53,754 bases of DNA from Streptomyces sp. WZ.A104. GTDB lineage: Bacteria > Actinomycetota > Actinomycetes > Streptomycetales > Streptomycetaceae. Below the pieces are notes generated by a model. It saw nothing but the letters and a program-made list of their open reading frames with translations. It ran no database searches and was not told the DNA's origin. Every line of letters starts with the position of its first letter. Position 1 is the stretch's first letter. The stretch lies in the NCBI RefSeq assembly GCF_002382885.1, contig NZ_NWVL01000057.1, positions 1-53,754 on the forward strand, in the 5' to 3' direction. The translations under genes and the position numbers were made by a program. This document shows positions 7,815 through 16,800 of this stretch, piece by piece.

Positions 7815-9284
7815 GTGCCTGCACCCACCGCCGAACAAACTGCCGCCGCCGACCGCTTCCACGCCGGCGACCACCTCGCCCTCCAAGCAGGAGCAGGCAC
7901 CGGCAAGACCAGCACCCTCGCGCTCCTTGCCCGCGGCACCAGACGCCGCGGCCGCTACATCGCCTACAACAAAGCCATCGCCCAGGAAGCCGCCACCCGC
8001 TTCCCCTCCACCGTTACCTGCAAAACGGCACACGCCCTGGCCTACGCCGCCGTCGGCCACCGCTACCGCGCCCGCCTCAACAGCCCCCGCCAACCCAGCT
8101 GGAAAACCGGCCACCACCTCGGCATCACCAAGACCCTTCGCATCGGCGACCGAGACCTCTCACCCCGCACCCTCTCCTACGCGACCCTGCGCACCATCAC
8201 CCGCTTCTGCCACTCCGCGGACCCCGCCCTCACTGACCACCACGTCCCCAGACTGCGCAACCTCGAAGACGCTGGCCACCACCGCGAACTCACCGCCCTG
8301 GTCATGCCCTTCGCCCACAAAGCATGGGCCGACCTGCAAAACCCCGATGCCGGCGCCGTCCGCTTCGACCATGACCACTACCTCAAGATCTGGGCACTGA
8401 CCGAACCGAGAATCCCCGCAGAATTCCTCCTCCTCGACGAAGCCCAGGACACCAACCCCGTCGTCGAACAGGTCTTCAACGCCCAGCGCAATCACGCCCA
8501 GCTCGTCATGGTCGGAGACTCAGCCCAAGCCATCTACCAATGGCGCGGCGCCCGCGACATCATGAGAGCCTTTCACGGAACCGAACTCACCCTGTCCCGG
8601 TCCTTCCGCTTCGGCCCCGACCTCGCCGCCGAGGCCAACCGCTGGCTCTCCATCGCCACCGCGCCCCTTCGCCTCGCAGGCACAGACACGATCCCCACCA
8701 ACATCGGACCCGTCGACCAGCCTGACGCCATCCTGTGCCGCACCAACGTCGGAGCCATGCGCGAAGTCATGCAACTCCTCGACACAGGCCACCGTGTAGC
8801 CCTGACCGGGGGAGGAGAATCCCTGCGAGCACTCGCCCGGGCTGCCGACGACCTCAAGGCCGGCCGCCGCACCTACCATCCGGAACTGCTGCTCTTCCCC
8901 ACCTGGGGTGACCTGCAGGACTACGCCTCGAACGACCCTGCGGGGCGGGATCTCCAGCCGCTCGTCGACCTCGTCGACACTCATGGAACCGATGCCATCC
9001 TCAACGCTGTTCACCGTCTCGGCCCTGAGAGCGCCGCGGACGTCACCGTCTCGACTGCCCACAAGTCCAAAGGGCGGGAATGGGCAAGCGTCAAAATCGC
9101 CGACGACTTCACCCCACCCCGCGACACCGACAGGAAAGACGTCCACGGGCACCCTGTCCCCGGTCCTGTCGACGAAGCGGAAGCGCGCCTTGCCTACGTC
9201 GCTGTCACTCGCGCCCGCCACAGACTCGACCTGGGCGGCCTGTCATGGATCAACGACCATCCTGATGGAACGACTCCGGCATAG
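7815..9284 (+). CDS. UvrD/Rep-like superfamily 1 DNA helicase
   Basis: 489 residues from a GTG following GGAG; a longer open frame runs upstream, but it lies within the DUF6083 gene and is shadow-like. Superfamily 1 motifs appear in order: Walker A LQAGAGTGKTSTLAL (about residue 22), motif II LLLDEAQDTNP, motif III VGDSAQAIYQWRGA, motif IV-like TLSRSFRF, motif V VSTAHKSKGREW and motif VI YVAVTRARHRL. The protein is short for UvrD (about 700) and resembles compact single-stranded DNA translocases with an AAA_19/UvrD_C layout found on accessory elements. It presumably unwinds DNA using ATP. Its last 91 bp overlap the convergent SUKH-4-like frame. Confidence 0.88.
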   Translation: MPAPTAEQTAAADRFHAGDHLALQAGAGTGKTSTLALLARGTRRRGRYIAYNKAIAQEAATRFPSTVTCKTAHALAYAAVGHRYRARLNSPRQPSWKTGHHLGITKTLRIGDRDLSPRTLSYATLRTITRFCHSADPALTDHHVPRLRNLEDAGHHRELTALVMPFAHKAWADLQNPDAGAVRFDHDHYLKIWALTEPRIPAEFLLLDEAQDTNPVVEQVFNAQRNHAQLVMVGDSAQAIYQWRGARDIMRAFHGTELTLSRSFRFGPDLAAEANRWLSIATAPLRLAGTDTIPTNIGPVDQPDAILCRTNVGAMREVMQLLDTGHRVALTGGGESLRALARAADDLKAGRRTYHPELLLFPTWGDLQDYASNDPAGRDLQPLVDLVDTHGTDAILNAVHRLGPESAADVTVSTAHKSKGREWASVKIADDFTPPRDTDRKDVHGHPVPGPVDEAEARLAYVAVTRARHRLDLGGLSWINDHPDGTTPA

Positions 9285-9958
9285 CCCTTCCCTTGGCTTC
9301 GGTGGTACCAGATGCCGTGTTCCAGCTCTTCCAGAGAGAGGTTCCACTGGGCGTCCTCCTCGGCGAAGGGCGTGGAGTCGAAAGCGCCGACGGTCTCCTT
9401 CAAGCGGGCCGAGAGCTCTTCCGGGTCCACGTCGTTGTCGTGGTCGACCTCAAGCTTCCGGAACTCGACGAGCGCGTACACCAGAGACTCGACGTCGCGG
9501 TGGAGCGGGATGTAGCTGTCCAATCCCTCGGGGAACGCGTAGACCTTCCCTGAGGCCGGGTCAAGGGCGATGAGCGAGGTGGAGAGGTAGCCGAGCATCC
9601 ACCAGGACCTGCTCTCCGCCGGGCACGGGATGCCGTAGTGGTCGAAGCGGCGGGCGAGCGAGATCGCATCAAGGCCAGCCGGGTAGGGGGCCTCGACGTC
9701 CTCCCTGGAGGTGAACACCTCGGAGTGCGGAAGGCCCACGAAGCTCAGGAAGCTAGCGGAACGCGCGTCGAACCCGGCAGTATCGCTTTGCGGGAAATAG
9801 TCGGAACGGATACCGACCTGGCCGGCGAACATGACCTCGCCGCCCTCGGCCTTCGCCTTCGCGCGGATCTTCGGCCGGGTCTCCTGGTGCCAGCGCGCCA
9901 CGGCCTGTGGGTCCTGTTCGACGGCCCGCTTGTCCGGCCGCTGGAACGAGATCCCCAC
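9194..9958 (-). CDS. IS630 fragment fused in frame to SUKH-4-like immunity protein
   Basis: 254 residues as an open frame. Residues 1-53 are transposase sequence (GISFQRPDKRAVEQDPQAVA; GGEVMFAGQVGIRSD). From residue 54 it switches to a SUKH-4-like immunity fold: FLSFVGLPHSEVF, SWWMLGYLSTSLIALDPASG, KVYAFPEGLDSYIPLHRDVE, SLVYALVEFRKLE, then an acidic tail EELSARLKETVGAFDS. SUKH proteins neutralise nuclease and deaminase toxins. The last about 30 residues run antisense through the helicase 3' end and are Arg/Ser-rich, so the native C-terminus probably lies near 9290 or has been lost. The immunity part may still be made from an internal start or as the fusion. No cognate toxin gene adjoins it. 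Confidence 0.65.
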   Translation of the reverse strand: MGISFQRPDKRAVEQDPQAVARWHQETRPKIRAKAKAEGGEVMFAGQVGIRSDYFPQSDTAGFDARSASFLSFVGLPHSEVFTSREDVEAPYPAGLDAISLARRFDHYGIPCPAESRSWWMLGYLSTSLIALDPASGKVYAFPEGLDSYIPLHRDVESLVYALVEFRKLEVDHDNDVDPEELSARLKETVGAFDSTPFAEEDAQWNLSLEELEHGIWYHRSQGKGYAGVVPSGWSLIHDRPPRSSLWRARVTAT

Positions 9959-10345
9959 CGCTTCAGGTACTTGCCCACCCCTACCTCGGTCAGCCGCACT
10001 CGGTACAGCTGCGCGATCAGGTCACCGATCAGCCGCCGCGTCCACAGCTGCCCGCTCAGGCCCACGTCACAGGGCCGGTGATCAAGGACGGCCTGGCGCA
10101 CCGCACCCTGCTCGGTCTCCCCGAGTACCTGGTGCACGCCGACCGGCTTGCCGCGCGGCCAGTGCCTCCCGGCCGCCGACCTGCCACTTCGCCCACCAGA
10201 TGTCGACCGCCTTCAGCGACACCCCGAAAACCGCCGCCACGTCCTCACGGCCCCCGCCCCGCCACCAACGCGGCCACCGCCCGCAGCCGCAGGCCTCCTG
10301 CGCCGACGGCGACAGATGCCGCGCGTCCCCCGCCAGATCGCTCAC
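9800..10345 (-). pseudogene. IS630-family transposase, truncated and frameshifted
   Basis: Three minus-strand frames join to give a recognisable IS630-type N-terminal half: MSDLAGDARHLSPSAQEA, REDVAAVFGVSLKAVDIWWA, KWQVGGREALAARQAGRR, then VLGETEQGAVRQAVLDHRPC, WTRRLIGDLIAQLYRV, VGVGKYLKRW and finally GISFQRPDKRAVEQDPQAVA. These are the helix-turn-helix domains and the start of the DDE domain. At least two frame changes are needed, and the DDE catalytic part after GIRSD is missing, replaced by the SUKH-4-like coding sequence. The element is dead. Confidence 0.8.
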
Positions 10346-10450
10346 ACCCAGCTCGACGAGCCTGGACCCAAAGCGTTTCAGATCAATACCGGTACTCCAA
10401 ATTCAACGGAAGGCGGCTGCAACGGAACGCTACCTATAACTGAATGCTGA

Positions 10451-10478
10451 GGTGGTGGGCCCCGCAGGGCCCACCACC
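10451..10478. terminator. Strong hairpin, probable bidirectional terminator
   Basis: Perfect 12-bp arms at 10451-10462 and 10467-10478 (GGTGGTGGGCCC) with a 4-nt loop, followed by a pyrimidine-rich TCCTTCCTTG tract. It lies in the 500-bp gap between the IS630 remnant and the Rhs gene. Its stability and position suit a terminator insulating the Rhs gene. Confidence 0.6.
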
Positions 10479-10510
10479 TCCTTCCTTGCCGTGAGGGTCG
10501 AAGTGGCAGC

Positions 10511-10542
10511 CTTTGGGGCATCGCCATGGCGATGCCCCAAAG
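10511..10542. repeat. Perfect 32-bp palindrome
   Basis: The 16-bp half CTTTGGGGCATCGCCA is followed directly by its reverse complement, with CATG at the centre. As RNA it would form a 14-bp stem with a CATG loop. It lies 33 bp after the 10451-10478 hairpin and 302 bp before the Rhs start. It could be a second terminator, a dimeric-protein operator, or a recombination or secondary-structure site; no flanking gene decides this. Confidence 0.7.
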
Positions 10543-10843
10543 GGGCCGGTGCTTGGGTGGCTCGCGGGGGAGTGATACCGGAATTCGGCCCTCCGTAAGG
10601 TTGCTCGATCCTATGCGGAACAGGCGGTGCCGCTCTGGTTATTGCATCTCGATGGTCATCTGGGTGACACCGACTATGGCTCGAAGCTGCTCTTGGTAGA
10701 CGCGATTGATTCGGTGCGATCGGCCCTTTCGTGATCTCTGTCGTGTGCATGGCGCTCGGTGTGTATGTTGTGAAGGCTTGTGCCAGGGAGGTGCAGGCAT
10801 CTTGGGCTTGTTGTGTTCGGGTGCTTGTCCTGGGGAGGGCGCA

Positions 10844-13800
10844 GTGCGTGTGTTCGGCGAGAAGTCCGGGGCCTTACGCTCTCGGTGCTGGCAGCTATTG
10901 ACCGTCGGTGCCCTGGTGCTGGCGCTGGCGGGGGGCACTGTTTCCGCGGAGGCGGTTCCGGGCCCCTCTCGCTCTTCCGCTCCGGCCCCTGCTGCGACGT
11001 CCCCGGCTGCAGGGACGCCGTCCCCTCTGCCTACGGGCGGGGCTCCGACCGCGGTGCCACCCACGACTGCCCCGCGGCATGCTGCAGCTGGGCCGGAGGC
11101 AGAACCAACCACCGGCAACGCCGTCTACGCCTACGACGCGGCACACCGGTTGGTGGGTGTGAGCGATCCTGCAGGCGAGACAGCCCGGTACCGATACGAC
11201 CAGGCAGGTAACCGGCTGGGCATTGACCGGTTTCCTTCCAGCTCGCTCTCCGTCTTGTCGTTGGTTCCGGTCAAAGCCGCTGTCGGCTCGGAAGTGACTC
11301 TTTCCGGATCCGGCTTCTCAGCTACCCCAGCGGCCAACTCGGTACGTTTCGGGAGCGCGGTAGGACAGGTCGTCTCAGCATCAGCACACCGCCTCGTGGT
11401 GAAGGTGCCGGCGGGAGCAGCCGCTGGCAAGGTGAAGGTCGTGGTCGGCAGCGCCTCAGCTGAGTCGAGCGAGACCTTTGCCCTGGCGCAAGGTGCCCCG
11501 ACGGTCAGTGAGGTCACGCCCAACGGTGCGCGGCCCGGCACCGACGTAGTGGTCTCAGGTACGGGATTCGCACCTGACGCCGCGGACAACGTGGTGCGGT
11601 TCAAAGGGGCGATCGCGCAGATTGTGGCTGCCTCGGAAACCCAGCTGACCGTAACAGTGCCGCCGGACGCTGATCTCGGCCGGGTTCAGGTGTCCACCCC
11701 GAACGGCAGCGCTCAGACTTCCCGGGACTTCAATGTCTTCTACCCGGTCGACGAGCCGCGCTTCGAGTCCGTGGAGAACACGTCGCTGACCGACGACTCC
11801 CCGCCGACCGTCCAGGTCATCAACCCGGGAAACCAGGCGAAGATCCTGTTTGTCGCCCTGGAAGGCGACGCCGTCAGCTTCGCCTTCTCGAACACCACGT
11901 TCAACTCTGCGGTAGGGCTCCGGCTCCTTGACCCTGTCGGCAGGGAGGTCGGCACCAGAGGTTCCTTCAGCAGGAACGGAGGGGACTGGGACGTCAGGAA
12001 CTTACCCCTGACCGGTCAGTATTCACTGATCATCGACCCGGGGCCGTCGAACATCGGCGCGGTGACGGTGACGGCGTCACGTGCGGTGCGGCACGACCTG
12101 GTGATCGGTGGGGCATCTGCCACGCTGGAGACCACCCGTCCAGGACAGGACGCGCTATGGAGCTTCTCCGCCGCGCTGGGTACTTCGCTCAGTCTGGGGC
12201 TGGACACGCGTGAGATGCCCAAGGCCACGTCGGTGACTCTGTATGGACCTGACGGCAAATCGGTGGCGACCAAGTATGCGAGCGCGGCGTCCGATGCTCT
12301 GCTGAGCGTTGATTCCCTTCCGCTGAGCGGGACATATCTGCTCGTTGCCGACACGACCGATGCCGGGACGGGAAGCCTTACGGTCACCGGTTCGACGTAC
12401 GCGGACGCGGGCGTGGTGAATCCGGAAGGCGCACCGACCGACTTGGCGATCGAGCGTTCCGGGCAGATCGGGGTGGCACGTTTCTCCGCTGCCACGGGAC
12501 AGCGTCCGTCGCTGGGCATCGTCGCGACCGGCTTCGACGGTAAAAGGGTCTCATTTCAGGTTCGTGACCCCGAAGGGAAGTCGATCGCGAACACCAGCGT
12601 AGGGGGAGGGGCGAACACGCAGTGGGACAGCCCGACGCTTACTGTACCGGGCACGTACACGGTCGTCTTCAAGCCGTCGGGCCTGACGGTCGGGGCGTTA
12701 CAGCTGACGGCCTCTCTGCCTGTGTCGGCGGGGCGCTTGTCCCCCACGGGCGGTTCAGTCTCCGCGGCAAGCGACCGGTTTGGGCAGAACATCGAGGCCG
12801 AGTTCGAGGGTGTCTCGGGCGCGGACTTTTCCCTGGGGGCCAGCGACAGCACATTCTCCGGCCACGTCACAGTGAACGTGTTCGCTCCGTCGGGAAAGAA
12901 GGTGGTCAGCAGCTCCATCGTGCCTGCAGGCACCAAAGGGGCCACGATCTCTATGCCCGTCCTCACCGAGGCGGGGGTGTACTTGATCACGCTCGACCCG
13001 TACCAGGGTCTGGCCGGGTCACTGACGCTGACCCTGTCTACGAACGTGCGGGTGCCGCTCGAGGCAGATGGGCCACCAACGTCGACAGAGGTCTCCCGCC
13101 TCGGCCAGCAGGTACACGCGGAGTTCACGGCTTCCGACACGGCCATGGGTTTCGCCCTCACGGACAACACTATCTCTGCCGCGGCGAACGTCCGCCTGTA
13201 CGACAGCAACGGCGGCACGGGACAACTCGTGGGCACCGTGGGGAAAGCCGGTGTATTCGCACGCTACTTCTCCCGTCTTCAGGTGGGCGCGACGTATACC
13301 GTCGAGGTGACCCCTGCGCAAGGCGCGACGGGCAGCATGGTCCTGTGGCTCTCACGTCCGAGCCAGGCAGGCACACTTTCCTCGGCAGCGCCCACGGCGC
13401 GTGCCGAGGCCACCCGGCCCGGTCAGCCGATGGAGTTCAAGGTTCCCGCTTCGAGCGGGGAGGGTGCCGCTGTTGTGTTCAGCGCCAACACGCTCACACA
13501 GGCATCCAACCTCGTGGTCGTAACACCCGGCGGTGCCACGGAACTTCCCATGATGCTGGGGTCCAAGGCCACGGGCGAAGTGGACCTCCGGGCTCCCCTG
13601 AGCAACGGCACCTACCGGATCCTCGTGCAGCCCGCGAAACCGGCTACAGGGGCCGTCACGGCCGCCCTGGTACCTGACGTCGAGGCCGGCAGCCTGTCAC
13701 TGAACGGCCCCGCAGCTCCGGCGGCCATCGCGGTCGCCGGGCAGAACGCCCGCTACGCGTTTTCCGGAACAAAGGGGCAGAAACCTACTCTGACGATCGC

Positions 13801-16800
13801 TTCGTCTCCAGCGGCATGGGACATGAGCGTCTTCACCCCCGAGGGAAAGTGGCTCGTCAACAAGCGCTACACCTCTGCCACATCTTCATCGTTCGCGCTG
13901 CCCGCCCTTCCGGCTGACGGCACGTACGCCATCGTTGTCGACCCCTCGGCGCTCGCTACCGGCACATGGTCTCTTGCCTTGACCGCGGCGGCACCGGCGG
14001 CCAAGAACACATCACGGGCGAGTGCACAGGAGGACACACCCCGACAGAAGACGACACAGCCAACTGCCAGAGTCCTACCGACCGGCCCCGACGCCTGGCA
14101 GCCGGGCAAGACGAACCTCGCCGGCCACGACTGGGTCACCAGTAAAGCCCCCACTCCCCGTACCGTCCCCGCGTTGAAGGCACCGCCCGGAGTCGCAGCA
14201 CTCACCGGACGCGTACTCAAACTGGACGGGAAACCTCTCTCCAAGGTCACCGTCAAGGTGGGGAAGAAGAGCAGCCGCACGGACTCCAAGGGCCGCTTCC
14301 TGCTGGCCGGTATCGACGTTCACGAAACGACACTCGTCGTCGACGGCTCGAGTGCCAACACGCGGCAAAGGCAGTACGGCCGCTTCGACATCCACGTCCG
14401 CCCCAAGGCGGACACAACGGTGGACATCGGCTTCCCCGTCTGGATGACACCGCTGGACACGAAGCACACCGTTCGCTTCTCCGCCCCCGCCACATCGGAC
14501 GTGGTCCTCAAGACCCCGCAGATCCCCGGACTCGAGATCCGCATCCCCAAGGGATCGGTGGTCCGCGACGAGCAGGGCAACGCCGTCACCGAGCTGGGTA
14601 TCACGGCGATCCCGATCGACCGCCCCCCGTTCCCCCTGCCGCAACACAGCGTGGTACCTATCTACTTCACCGTGCAGCCCGGCGGCTCCTATGTGTTCCC
14701 CGAAGGCGCCCAGGTCATCTACCCGAACTACACACGTGCCGCGCCGGGCACCCGTGTGGAATTCATGGACTACGACCCCGCCGGAAAGGGCTGGTACGTC
14801 TACGGTCACGGGCAGGTCTCCCGTGACGGCAAGCAGGTCGTCCCCGACGCCAAGACCAAGATCTGGGCCTTCCACGGGGCCATGTTCAACTTCAACGACC
14901 TGGTGCCGTGGGACCTGCCGATGCTCGACGACGCCATCGCATGGCTGTCCGGCGACCCCGTCGACCTCAACACCGGGCTGCTCACCGACTCACGCACCGA
15001 CCTCGCGGTCACCGGCGGCAACCTGGCAGCCGACGTCACACGCACCTACTGGCAGGGCGACACCCAATCACGGGCCTTCGGTATCGGACGCGACCTTACC
15101 TACAACGCCTTCTTCAACTCCAAGGTCCCCTACCAGGAAGTGGACCTTTACCTGCCCGGCGGGAAAAAGATCCACTACGTCCGCACCAGCCCGGGCAACG
15201 GGGTCACCGACGGAGTGTTCGCCGCCACCGGATCCTCCGGAGATTTCCAAGGATCCCGAGTCGTCTGGGATGGCGGGTGGAAACTCAAGTTCCGGGACGG
15301 CACCACATGGTTCTTCCCGGAGTACTCGGCCCTCAAAGAGATCCGGGACCGCCACGGAAACACCCTGAAGCTGACCCGCCTCGCCGGACGGGGTGAGATC
15401 ACCCGCATCACCAGTTCCGACGGCAACTGGATATCGCTCGCCTACGACGCGGCCCACCGGGTGCGCGAAGCCCGGGACAACACCGGCCGCACCACCTCCT
15501 ACACCTACGACACCGCAGGGCGGCTGAGCACAGTCACCGACCCTGTCGGCAAGGTCAGCTCCTTCACCTACGACGGCACGTCGAACCGCATCAAGACAGC
15601 GAAAGACGCCCGTGACATCACCTACATGACCAACACGTTCCACCCGGACGGGAAGATCAAGGAGCAGGTCCTCACCGAGGGGCAGAAGTACTCCTTCGAG
15701 TACACCCAGACCGGGGCAGGCAAGGTCACCTCCGCGACGGTCACGCAACCCGGCGGGTCCGTCCGGCGGGTCGAGTTCAACGCAGACGGCTACGGCGTCA
15801 AAGACACCCAGGCCTACGGATCCGGCCTGGCCCGCCCCGTGACGTACGAGCGCGGCCCCCGCCACCGCATCGACGCCATCACCGACCCCTACGGCCGGCG
15901 CACCGAACTGACCTACGACACCAACGGATACGTCACCCGGGCAACGGAACTCGTCGGCACCGCACAGGTCCGGACCTCAGGCACCACGTCCTTCGACGGA
16001 CCTTTCGACCAGCCGACGGCCACCAGCGACCGACTGGGCAACACCACCAGGTTCACCTACGACTCCGACGGCAACCTGCAGACAGCCACCGACCCCGAAG
16101 GCCGCACAACCACCTTCACGTACATGCCCGACGGCCAGATCAAATCTGTTACGGACAACGCCGGCGCGATCACGGAGTACACCTACGACAACGGCAACCT
16201 AGCCACGATCAAGGACGCAGTGGGGAGAACCTCACGCCAGTTCACGGACGCCGCCGGCCGGGTTTCCGCGATCACCGACCCTTCCAGGTCACTCACCAAG
16301 ATCACCTATGACAAGCTGAACCAGCCGTCCAAAGTCATCGGCCCCCTGGGACACGCCACCAGCTTCGGATACGACGACAACGGCAACCTGACCACACTGA
16401 CCGACGCCCGTAACAACGCCACCACCTGGGCCTACGACAACGCTGACCGACCGAAGTCCGCAACGGACCCGCTCGGTGCGCAAGCCAGCTTCGAGTACGA
16501 CGCAGCCGGCTTCCTGAGCAAGGCGACCAGCCGCTCCGGCCTGGTCGCCACCAGCGAGCACGACCTCCTCGGCCGCACGAAGAACGTCAAGTACGGCGTG
16601 AACACCCTGGGGGTGGCGGAGTCCACCGCCACCTACGAGTACGACACTCTCGACCTGCTCAAGAAGGTCACCGACACCCAGGCCGGCGCACAGAGCTTCG
16701 CCTACGACGCCTACGAGCGCACCGAGACGGTCACAGGCCCGACCGGAACGGTCAACTACACCTATGATGCCGCGGACCGCCGCGAGACGATGACCGCAGG

